Positions 25,977-34,800 of a stretch of 64,000 bases of DNA are shown in pieces (the stretch's first letter is position 1; the number at the start of each line of letters is the position of its first letter). Source of the stretch: Marivita sp041725935 (GTDB lineage: Bacteria; Pseudomonadota; Alphaproteobacteria; Rhodobacterales; Rhodobacteraceae); the NCBI GenBank assembly GCA_041725935.1, contig JBGRQD010000011.1:1-64000 (forward strand), read 5' to 3'. A model generated the notes under the pieces. The model searched no databases and was not told the origin of the DNA. It saw only the letters and a list, made by a program, of their open reading frames with translations. A program made the translations under genes and the position numbers.

Positions 25977-27666
25977 GGTGTTTCGCATCATTATCCTTGG
26001 CATATGTCTGGTAATGCCTCAGGCTGTATTCGCCAATATCGGGACCGTCCGCGCTGGCGAACATGGTGATTTCACGCGCCTGACTATCGCAACAGAGCTG
26101 GACATTATCGAGGTTCGAACAGAAAAGCTCTCAACCGGGAGGTTCGGCTTTAGTTTTTCGCCGGACCTGGAGGCCCTCGACAACAGCAGATTGTTCGACC
26201 GGATCAATGCCGATCGGATTAAGGCAGTGATCGCCACCGGGACCGGCCTTGAAATCGAGTTGAACTGCGATTGCGAGCCGCAAATTATGCGTGACGATCC
26301 ACGGCTTATCATCATTGATATTCAGGAACGCCCAAGCTTGGGGACGTCGCGGCTGCCTGTTCTGCCCATTGAAACTGGTACGTTTCCGCCGCCGCTCGCC
26401 CTAACAAACATCCAGAGTAATCTGTTTGCGCTGGATCATTCAGTCGTGGACCGTGTCAGCAAGATGATCGCGTCCCAAATTGTCCAGACTGCGCATATAA
26501 GTGGGTTTTCCAATACGGTGGCTCCTTCATTTCGTGACCTGCCAAATGCAGATGCAGCTCTGACAGAATACTCATTCTCTGAGGGCCGAGCAGTCTCACG
26601 CAGCAGATGTGCTTTATCTGATGCGGTTTGGTCCCAGATCGGTGACCCCTCGGAGCTGCCTATTGAAGAGGGATTTGATGATGCAGCCGCGCTTCAGACT
26701 GAATTGATTGTCCGGTACTTATCCGAAGGCCAAATCGAAGAAGCGCGAATGGCAGCTAAAATGAGGAAAGACTCAAGAGTCCAACTTCGCGAGATCTCGG
26801 AGTTTGAAGCTATGCTTTCGGGGCGCGGGGATTCCGGTGTTCTCAGATTTGGCGATTGCAACCCACTAGATGATGTATTTATCGCGGCGATGCGCCATGA
26901 GGTGGACGTGACGAAGAGTATTAAAATACAGCTTCTCAAAACTTTTTCCGCGTTGCCCATTGGGCTTCAAATTATGATTTACCCTCGATTGAATTGGCTT
27001 ATAGAGGCTTCTTCAGAAGCCCTTTTTCCCAAGCTCTCACGTCACGTCGAGGCAGAACTTGCGATGGCCGAACGCGCGCCGATCGAAAGCATAACCAAAA
27101 GTTCTATCCAGGACCCTGACAGCCGTGCCGCGCTTTCTATCGAACTCAGGGGCACGGATCAGGAAAAGGACAGTTGGTTTGCATCCTTTGCATCGTATCT
27201 CGAGCATTCCAGGTATTTCGATGCATTAAAGTCGCTCAGTGGCAAGGTTCCCCTGACGGAGGCCGAGCACGCGAGAGCCGTAACGCAACTGGTCGATCAC
27301 CTTGTTTCAAATGCCGACAGCGTCACTTTTGTCCAGATCGCACTCGGCACCCTCCCTGAACTGACACCGCCTCCATCGCAAACTGCGCTTGCGGCAGTCG
27401 CAGAGCGGCTTGTCCGCGAAGGATTCATAGGTGAGGTGAGCGTCATCAATCAACTTATGGTCTCGGGGGTCGCAGATTTGCCGACACGGACAAATGATCC
27501 CGATGTGGGCCTTGGCCCACCGGAAGAAAGAGCTTCCACCTCCGCCGGTGTTCAAGACCCACTCCCATTGCGCAACGCCGACAGATGGACTGTTGCTCTG
27601 GCCAGAGAGCGTGTTGAGTCAGCCCAAGCTCTGCGCGAAGCATTTGCAGAAACGCTTTCGCGATAA
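25969..27666 (+). CDS. Secreted protein of unknown function in the flagellar operon
   Basis: A 565-residue protein with an N-terminal signal peptide (MLEVFRIIILGICLVMPQAV, cleavage after VFA). The first 120 residues form a beta-rich domain (GDFTRLTIAT, RTEKLSTGRFGFSF, DDPRLIIIDIQ) reminiscent of AMIN domains. The rest is mainly alpha-helical, possibly TPR-like, with a Cys in SRCALSD and another in FGDCNPLDD. I do not recognise the family. The start overlaps motA by 8 bases, so it is probably a periplasmic factor for motility or stator function. Base composition looks less GC-rich than its neighbours, judged by eye. Confidence 0.8.
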   Translation: MLEVFRIIILGICLVMPQAVFANIGTVRAGEHGDFTRLTIATELDIIEVRTEKLSTGRFGFSFSPDLEALDNSRLFDRINADRIKAVIATGTGLEIELNCDCEPQIMRDDPRLIIIDIQERPSLGTSRLPVLPIETGTFPPPLALTNIQSNLFALDHSVVDRVSKMIASQIVQTAHISGFSNTVAPSFRDLPNADAALTEYSFSEGRAVSRSRCALSDAVWSQIGDPSELPIEEGFDDAAALQTELIVRYLSEGQIEEARMAAKMRKDSRVQLREISEFEAMLSGRGDSGVLRFGDCNPLDDVFIAAMRHEVDVTKSIKIQLLKTFSALPIGLQIMIYPRLNWLIEASSEALFPKLSRHVEAELAMAERAPIESITKSSIQDPDSRAALSIELRGTDQEKDSWFASFASYLEHSRYFDALKSLSGKVPLTEAEHARAVTQLVDHLVSNADSVTFVQIALGTLPELTPPPSQTALAAVAERLVREGFIGEVSVINQLMVSGVADLPTRTNDPDVGLGPPEERASTSAGVQDPLPLRNADRWTVALARERVESAQALREAFAETLSR

Positions 27667-27732
27667 CGATATGCAAGGCTGGAAAACTGCACTGATTTCC
27701 CGTTATCTGGGCTGGCAGAAATTTCGCGGAGC

Positions 27733-29412
27733 GTGATCTTGAGATCTTTGTTGAAAGTCTTTGTCGTGATTTGGCTGGCCTTCGCAGGCAGCAAAAGCAT
27801 GGCGCAGGATTCCTCGCAAGGCAGAGAGATCGCGTTCGGTCTGAACGGCATTTCGGACTGGTCAACCCAGCATCCCTTTATCGATGTGATGAAATCCGCG
27901 CGGCCCTGGATTGGTCATCTGCCGGGCCAGTGGGGTGGAGTGGACTTCGAAGACATGGAGGCAGCTGGTGTTTTTGACGAAAACGGCTGGCCGCTTATTG
28001 TTCCGGAGGCGGTGATAGCGCTGGAAAGCCTCATTCTTACCGACCAACCGACAGAGGCTGTTCATCTGACCGGTCGTTACATGCTATTCTACGAAGGTTC
28101 AGGTGATTTGTCGGTGACAGGCCGTGCCCGTGTCATCAAGCGCGAACCTGGCTTGCGAATTTTTCAGTACACCCCCGGCGAAGGAGCGGTTGGCGTTGCG
28201 ATCAGTGCAACGGATGCGGCTGACCCAATCCGCAATGTCCGCGTCATTCCGGAAAAACACCTTGAGGCTTTTGAGGCGGGCCAAGTGTTCAATCCCGATT
28301 GGCTGGAAAGACTGGGCGATGTTGAACTGGTGCGTTTCATGGACTGGATGTTCACGAACGGATCGCCGGTCGTAACGTGGGACAACCTGCCGGAACAAAA
28401 TGACTTTACCTATGTTTGGCGCGGCGTGCCGTTACCTGTCATGATTGATCTGTCCAACAGGATAGGGGCGGATGCCTGGTTCAACATCCCGCATATGGCC
28501 GATGATGATCTTGTTCGTAGATTTGCGGAAATGGTCAAAGCCGATCTTGATCCTGCCCGCGTCGCCTATGTCGAGTACTCGAACGAAGTCTGGAATTTCA
28601 TTTTCGAACAGGCGCTTTGGGCAGGCGAGCAGGCTGAACGCCTCTGGGGGCAGACCGACGATGGTTGGATGCAATATTACGGGCTGCGGTCCGCCAAGGT
28701 TCTGAGTATCTGGACCGATGTGTTCGGTGCCGAGGCCGAGACCCGGCTCAAACGGGTTGTTGCGGTGCATACCGGTTGGCCGGAATTGGAGCAGTCGATC
28801 CTGTTCGGAGACCGCGCAAAGCAAACGTTGGGCATCAATCCCGTTGAGATGTTCGATGCCTACGCGGTTACCGGTTATTTCGGATATGAGTTGGGGGAGC
28901 CAGAAACACTGGCTGCGGCTCTGCAAGACGCGGCCGCCACGGCCGACGCTAAGGGCAGGGCAAAAGGCCTGTCACGTGTGGCGTTGCGCGAATATGTCTC
29001 GCAGAATCAATTCGACGGGCTTGAAGCTCTTGCCGCGGACCTCGTGCGACGCGGATCTCTACGCGAATTGACTGGAACGCTCTGGCCCTACCATGCCGAG
29101 GTTGCAACAAAGCACGGTCTGGAGTTGATCATGTACGAGGGGGGCACCCATGCAGCCGCGTTCGGCGATGCTGTGGAGGATGAGACGCTTGTCTCATTTC
29201 TCATCGCGTTCAGCTACTCTGACCATATGGCGGATCTCTACGAGGACGCATTGGATGCCTGGAGCGCCCTAACCGACAGCCCGTTCAATGCCTTTGTCGA
29301 CGTTGCCGGACCAAGCAAATGGGGAAGCTGGGGTGCCTTGCGCCATCTCAGCGACGACAATCCGCGCTGGCGGATCCTGCGATCCGGTGCTGCTGCGGAA
29401 ACTGAAGAATAA
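27733..29412 (+). CDS. Secreted glycoside-hydrolase-like protein
   Basis: A 559-residue protein with a signal peptide (about 1-25, ending SMAQ). The central part looks like a clan-A (beta/alpha)8 glycosidase: Glu285 in VEYSNEVWN is the likely acid/base of the Asn-Glu pair, and Glu469 in IMYEGGTH the likely nucleophile. An N-terminal beta domain (about 30-190) precedes it. The start is GTG at 27733 after CGGA; TTG at 27739 is an alternative. It sits at the left end of the polysaccharide locus, so it may trim or turn over the secreted glycan. Activity and linkage are not known. It resembles proteins often labelled cellulose-binding, but I cannot confirm that. Confidence 0.75.
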   Translation: MILRSLLKVFVVIWLAFAGSKSMAQDSSQGREIAFGLNGISDWSTQHPFIDVMKSARPWIGHLPGQWGGVDFEDMEAAGVFDENGWPLIVPEAVIALESLILTDQPTEAVHLTGRYMLFYEGSGDLSVTGRARVIKREPGLRIFQYTPGEGAVGVAISATDAADPIRNVRVIPEKHLEAFEAGQVFNPDWLERLGDVELVRFMDWMFTNGSPVVTWDNLPEQNDFTYVWRGVPLPVMIDLSNRIGADAWFNIPHMADDDLVRRFAEMVKADLDPARVAYVEYSNEVWNFIFEQALWAGEQAERLWGQTDDGWMQYYGLRSAKVLSIWTDVFGAEAETRLKRVVAVHTGWPELEQSILFGDRAKQTLGINPVEMFDAYAVTGYFGYELGEPETLAAALQDAAATADAKGRAKGLSRVALREYVSQNQFDGLEALAADLVRRGSLRELTGTLWPYHAEVATKHGLELIMYEGGTHAAAFGDAVEDETLVSFLIAFSYSDHMADLYEDALDAWSALTDSPFNAFVDVAGPSKWGSWGALRHLSDDNPRWRILRSGAAAETEE

Positions 29413-29508
29413 GGCGCAATTTTCCCGCTATCCATAAATTTGACATTATCTTATGCAAGCCGTGCGCTCTGATCCGCAGGTTCTTGAAAGCATAGGAAGT
29501 GCCTCGAT

Positions 29509-30381
29509 ATGCCGCTCAATGCACGCGGTCCCAATTCCGAGCCGAGGCCGGTCCTCAGTGTTCTGATCCCGGCCTCTAACGAAGAGACGCTGATCCGGCA
29601 TTGCCTCGAATGCGTCCTTCAAAGCAGGTGGGATCATGCCGAGCTGTTCGAGACGATTGTCATCTCGAATGGAAGTCGCGACCGCACAGCGCAAATCGCT
29701 CTGGCGATGCGCGGCCGCTTTGCCGACAAAGGGCTGGATCTGAAAGTTCTCGACCGCAAACAGGGTGGCAAGCTCGCGGCGCTGAATGCCGGAGATCATG
29801 TGGCGCAGGCACCGATCAGGGTATATCTTGATGCCGACGTCGAGATATCTGATGGCTTGATCGCGGAGCTGTACGAGACGCTTGACACAGCAGAGCCGCG
29901 TTATGCCAGCGGCACGCTTGTTCTTGCACACCCGCAAAGCTGGGCGACCCGCGCTTATGCCCGCATCTATGCCAAAGTTCCGTTCATGACGCACGGAGTG
30001 CCCGGGGCGGGGGTGTTTGCCGTCAACGCAGCGGGCCGGATGCGCTGGGATGAATTCCCGGACATCATTTCCGATGACACCTATGTCCGCCTCAGTTTCC
30101 GGCCCGAGGAACGGATCGGGGTGTCTGCGACCTACACTTGGCCCCTGGTCGAGGGTTGGGGCAACCTTGTTCGAGTGCGTCGTCGTCAGAATGCCGGGGT
30201 GGATGAAATCCGCGAGCACCACCCGGATTTACTGCGCAATGACGACAAGCCTGCGTTCCCGTTCCGCGAAAAGTTGAAGCTGGCCCTACAGGATCCCATC
30301 GGATTTGCCGTTTACTCCGGTGTCGCGCTGGCAGTACGCGTGACACTTGGTAGGTCAAGCGGTTGGAGTCGCGGACGGTAA
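29509..30381 (+). CDS. Family 2 glycosyltransferase
   Basis: A 290-residue GT-A-fold transferase. Evidence is SVLIPASNEETLIRHCLECV at the N-terminus, the nucleotide-binding segment VISNGSRDRT, the metal-binding IRVYLDADVEIS (DAD), and the acceptor-side IISDDTYVRLSF (Asp-Asp). A hydrophobic stretch near the C-terminus (FAVYSGVALAVRVTL) may anchor it to the membrane. Donor and acceptor are unknown. Its stop shares one base with the flippase ATG. TTGACA at 29440 upstream has no matching -10 element, so no promoter is called. Confidence 0.9.
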   Translation: MPLNARGPNSEPRPVLSVLIPASNEETLIRHCLECVLQSRWDHAELFETIVISNGSRDRTAQIALAMRGRFADKGLDLKVLDRKQGGKLAALNAGDHVAQAPIRVYLDADVEISDGLIAELYETLDTAEPRYASGTLVLAHPQSWATRAYARIYAKVPFMTHGVPGAGVFAVNAAGRMRWDEFPDIISDDTYVRLSFRPEERIGVSATYTWPLVEGWGNLVRVRRRQNAGVDEIREHHPDLLRNDDKPAFPFREKLKLALQDPIGFAVYSGVALAVRVTLGRSSGWSRGR

Positions 30382-31739
30382 TGGAAGCTCTGGTTTCAAA
30401 ATTTCGCGGCACCTCGCTGGATGCGCGCTTCATGCGCAGCTCCATGTTCACCCTGAGCGGCTACGCCATGGGGCAGGTGCTGCGACTGGCATCGAATCTC
30501 ATTCTCACGCGTCTCTTGTTCCCCGAAGCGTTTGGCATGATGGCACTTGTGTCTGTCATCATGCAGGGTTTGGCCATGTTCTCGGATGTCGGGGTCAGCC
30601 CGTCGATCATGCAGTCAAAACGCGGCGACGATCAAAAATTCCTCGACACTGCATGGACCATTCAGGTGATCCGGGGCGTGCTTTTATGGATCGTCGCCTG
30701 CGGTCTCGCTCTCCCTCTCGCAGCTCTTTACGGAGAGCCTTTGCTGGCATGGATCATGCCCGCTGCGGGTGTCACCCTGTTCATTTCGGGGTTCAACCCG
30801 ACCCGCCTCGACTCCGCGAACAGGCACCTCTTGCTGGGGCGGCTGACCGGCATCGACCTTGCAGTACAAGCGATCGCGGTACTGATCGCGGTTCTGCTGG
30901 CCTGGTACCTGCAATCGGTCTGGGCGCTTGTCATCAGCGGGATCATCTCGTCGGCGATGGTGCTCGTGGCGTACAATGTATTCCTTCCAGGTCAACGCAA
31001 TCGGTTTCAGTGGGAACGCGAAGCGGCATCGGAGTTGATCGGCTTTGGGAAATGGATTTTTCTCAGCACGATCTGCGGGTTTCTCTACATGCAGGGCGAC
31101 AAGCTGCTGATCGGAAAGTTCCTGACATTGGAGCAGTTCGGCATCTACAATATTGGATTTTTCCTCGCGAGCTTCCCGCTGCTGATGGGAGGCATGATGA
31201 CCCGGAAAATCCTCATCCCGGTCTACCGCGAACGTCCCCCTGCCGAAAGCATCGAGAATTTTCGTAAGTTGCAAAAGATGCGTCTTGTGTTGACCGGAGG
31301 AATGATGGCGATCACAGGCAGCGTGTCTATGGCCGGTGTCGTGTTGATCGACGTGCTGTACGACTCTCGCTACCTCATGGCCGGGACCGTAGTTGTCATC
31401 ATCGCCGCGATGCAGATGCCACAAATTATTGTGCTGACCTATGAACAGGCAGCGGTCGCTGCTGGCGACTCGCGGCGGTTCTTCGTGTTGTCGGCGGCGC
31501 GGGCAGTTTTAACCTTGGGCTTTCTCTATATCGGCCTGAAATACGGCGGGCTGTTCGGCGCTCTTGTTGGTCAGGGCATAGCCGGCCTTGCAGCCTATCC
31601 GTTTGTGGTGTGGCTTGCCCGACATGCGCGGGCTTGGGATCCAAAGCACGACGCGATCTATGCCTGCGTCGGGGTTGCCGTCAGTGTTTTGGCCTTGTGG
31701 ATCAATTTTGATGCGGTGGCAGAGCTTGCTGCCCTGTGA
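30381..31739 (+). CDS. Wzx-type polysaccharide flippase (MOP superfamily)
   Basis: A 452-residue integral membrane protein with about 12-14 TM helices, e.g. MALVSVIMQGLAMFSDVGVS, GVLLWIVACGLALPLAAL and AIAVLIAVLLAWYLQSVWAL. The opening GQVLRLASNLILTRLLFPEA is typical of lipopolysaccharide/exopolysaccharide flippases that move undecaprenyl-linked oligosaccharides to the periplasmic face. The ATG at 30381 overlaps the GT2 stop (TAATG); a TTG 18 bases earlier is less likely. It directly precedes the PKS promoter region. Confidence 0.92.
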   Translation: MEALVSKFRGTSLDARFMRSSMFTLSGYAMGQVLRLASNLILTRLLFPEAFGMMALVSVIMQGLAMFSDVGVSPSIMQSKRGDDQKFLDTAWTIQVIRGVLLWIVACGLALPLAALYGEPLLAWIMPAAGVTLFISGFNPTRLDSANRHLLLGRLTGIDLAVQAIAVLIAVLLAWYLQSVWALVISGIISSAMVLVAYNVFLPGQRNRFQWEREAASELIGFGKWIFLSTICGFLYMQGDKLLIGKFLTLEQFGIYNIGFFLASFPLLMGGMMTRKILIPVYRERPPAESIENFRKLQKMRLVLTGGMMAITGSVSMAGVVLIDVLYDSRYLMAGTVVVIIAAMQMPQIIVLTYEQAAVAAGDSRRFFVLSAARAVLTLGFLYIGLKYGGLFGALVGQGIAGLAAYPFVVWLARHARAWDPKHDAIYACVGVAVSVLALWINFDAVAELAAL

Positions 31740-31789
31740 GGCGGGATTAACCCCTTATCCAAAGAGAGCACCTGCGACCCTGCTGAACG

Positions 31790-31832
31790 CCCAACTTTGA
31801 TCATATTTATGCAATACTGAACCAAAGTTGGG
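31790..31832. promoter_or_regulatory. 10-bp inverted repeat before the PKS gene
   Basis: CCCAACTTTG at 31790-31799 and its exact complement CAAAGTTGGG at 31823-31832 flank a 23-base A/T-rich spacer (TCATATTTATGCAATACTG) that could contain a -10 element. The repeat ends 14 bases before the PKS ATG. It may be an operator whose two arms bracket the promoter, or an RNA hairpin close to the ribosome site. The 107-base gap holds no gene. Confidence 0.5.
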
Positions 31833-31846
31833 AATAGGGTACGGCT

Positions 31847-34800
31847 ATGACGAATGAAACAACCGCGCCGAATTTGGCTGCGGATGCAGATATCGCCATC
31901 GTCGGCATGTCCGCCCACCTGCCGGGGGCGGCATCGCTGGCGCAGTATTGGCGGAACTTACGGGACGGTGTGTCTTCGATCCACCGGCTGACCGATGAGG
32001 AATTGACCGAGGCCGGTGTGCCGCCGGGGCTGATGCGCCATCGTGACTATGTGCCCCACGCCGCGCGACTTGAACAGTTCGACCATTTCGATGCGGAATT
32101 CTTTGGCATGTCGCCAAAGGATGCCGCGATCATGGATCCGCAGCATCGGCAATTCCTCGAATGCGCCTGGGAAGCTTTGGAAAACGCAGGTCGCATGCCG
32201 GACCGCCATGGTGGGCGGATCGGCGTTTTCGGTGGATGTGGGATGGGCAGCTATTTCTACTTCAACCTCTGTTCCAATCCTGACCTTGTTGAAAGCACAG
32301 GCATGTTCCTGCTGCGCCATACCGGGAACGATAAGGATTTCCTGACAACGCGTGTCAGCCATATCTTTGATCTGGATGGCCCGTCGGTCAACGTTCAGAC
32401 TGCCTGTTCCACGTCCCTGGTCGCCACGCATTACGCCTGCCAATCCCTGTTAAACGGGGAATGCGACACGGCGCTCGCCGGTGGCGTGACGATCGAACTG
32501 CCACATGGGCGCGGGTATCTCTACAAGGAAAACGAGATCCTGTCGCCCGACGGTCAGTGCCACGCGTTTGACCACCGGGCTCAAGGCACGGTTTTCGGAT
32601 CGGGCGTGGGGGTCGTGGTGCTGCGCCGTCTCGCGGATGCGCTGGCCGATGGCGATCATATTTGGGCTGTCATCAAAGGCAGCGCTGTCAACAATGATGG
32701 CGCGGCCAAGGCCGGGTACCTTGCGCCGTCGGTCGAGGGTCAGGCCGATGCTATTTCCGAAGCGCATGCGATGGCTGGTGTGACTGCAGACACCATCGAC
32801 TATGTCGAATGCCACGGCACCGGAACCTATCTTGGTGACCCGATCGAAGTTGCGGCTCTTACGCAAGCGTTCTCGGCAACCAGCGACAGGGTGGGTCATT
32901 GTCGGATCGGCTCGGTCAAAACAAATATTGGCCATTTGGACACGGCCGCTGGTGTAGCCAGCCTGATCAAGGCCACGATGGCGCTCCACCATCACCAGAT
33001 GCCGCCGAGCCTTGGGTTCGAAAAGCCGAATCCGTCCATTGATTTCGAAAATTCTCCCTTTCGGGTGAATGACCGCCTGACGGATTGGCCGCGACACGAT
33101 CATCCGCGCCGCGCGGGTGTGAATTCCCTTGGGGTTGGTGGCACCAACGCGCATGTCGTGCTCGAAGAGGCGCCCTCTGCCTTGCCCTCCGAGGCCAGCG
33201 ATTGGCCGTTCCAGGTCATCACGGTTTCCGGTCGCAACAAGGCGGCGCTTGATGCAAACACCGCGCGCCTGGCGGCGCATCTGAGGGCCAATACCGATCA
33301 GCCTTTGGCAGATGTCGCATGGACGCTGCGGACAGGCCGTCGCGCCTTCGAAAAGCGCCGTATCGTGGTCGCGAGAGATCATCTGGATGCGGCAATGCTG
33401 CTCGAACAGTCCGGCTCGCGCCGCGTTCACTCGCATGATGCGATGTCCCGGCCCGACATCGTGTTCCTCTTCCCCGGCGGCGGGGCGCAATATGTCGGCA
33501 TGGCTCGTGATCTTTACGAGACTGAACCGGTCTTTGCCGAATGGATGGACCGTGGGCTAAGCCACCTTGAAACGCTCGACGCCCGTAACATTCGCGACTT
33601 GTGGTGTCCCGATCCGGGCAATGAGGCGCAGGCGACCGAGGCCTTGCGGCAGCCATCCCTGCAATTACCACTGATCATGATTGTCGAATACGCACTGGCC
33701 CAGCTCTGGATGAGCTGGGGCATTAAGCCTGCCGCTGTCGCCGGTCATTCGATGGGTGAAAACACCGCCGCCTGCGTTGCCGGTGTGATGTCGTTCGAAG
33801 ACTGCATAGGTCTTGTCCACCTGCGAGGCACGCTGTTCGACAGCGTGGAGAAGGGTGGCATGCTCTCTGTCGCGCTCCCGGCCACGGACCTGAGCCCGCT
33901 TTTGGGTGACGCGCTTGATCTTGGTGCCGTGAACAGCCCGGGGCTCAGTGTTGCGTCCGGACCAAGCGCTGCGTTGATGACGCTGGAAACCGAACTCCGG
34001 CGTCGAGAGATCGAGTTTCAGCGTATTCCGATCGACATTGCCGCCCATTCGCGAATGCTCGACCCGATCCTCGACAGGTTCCGGTCGTATCTACAGAAAA
34101 TCACGCTGAACCCGCCGACAGTTCCGATCACATCCAACCTGACCGGTGTGATGATGACCGATGCAGAGGCGACAAGCCCCGATTACTGGGTCTCGCACCT
34201 GCGCGGCACGGTGCAGTTCGCGCAATGCCTCGACACGCTGTCGGATAGGCAGAATCGCATCTACCTCGAGGTTGGTCCTGGCAAGGCGTTGTCTGCGCTG
34301 GCGCGTCAATGTGAGGACATTAGGGCCAACCAGGTCCTGTCCAGCCTGCGCCATCCTGAGGAAAAAATCGAAGATGATCGTCACATGCTAGAGGTTCTGG
34401 GCCGCATCTGGGCCTCGGGTGGCGACTTCGACTGGGACCAAATCTGGGGCGATGCACGACGCAATCGCGTGCCGCTGCCGACATACGCGTTTCAGCGATC
34501 CCGCTATTTCATCGAACCGGGGCAGCCGCAGACACAGACGATCTCAAGTTTCCTGACCCGCATAGATGGCATTGAGAACTGGGGCTGGACCACCGCATGG
34601 AGGCCGAAATACGCTCCAGCCCCCGTGGATGTGCGCACCGAACTGGATAAGGCAGATTTGCAAAGCTGGCTTGTGTTCATGGACGATGCTGGCGTGGCTC
34701 ATGCTGCGGCACAGCGGTTGCGTGCCGCTGGACATTCGATTGTCGAGGTTTGGCCGGGCGACAGTTTCGCACGCCTGGATGACACGACCTATGTTCTTGC

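Noticed and set aside
29440..29468. TTGACA -35 element before the GT2 gene at 29509
   Set aside because: No acceptable -10 hexamer occurs at 16-18 bases spacing.
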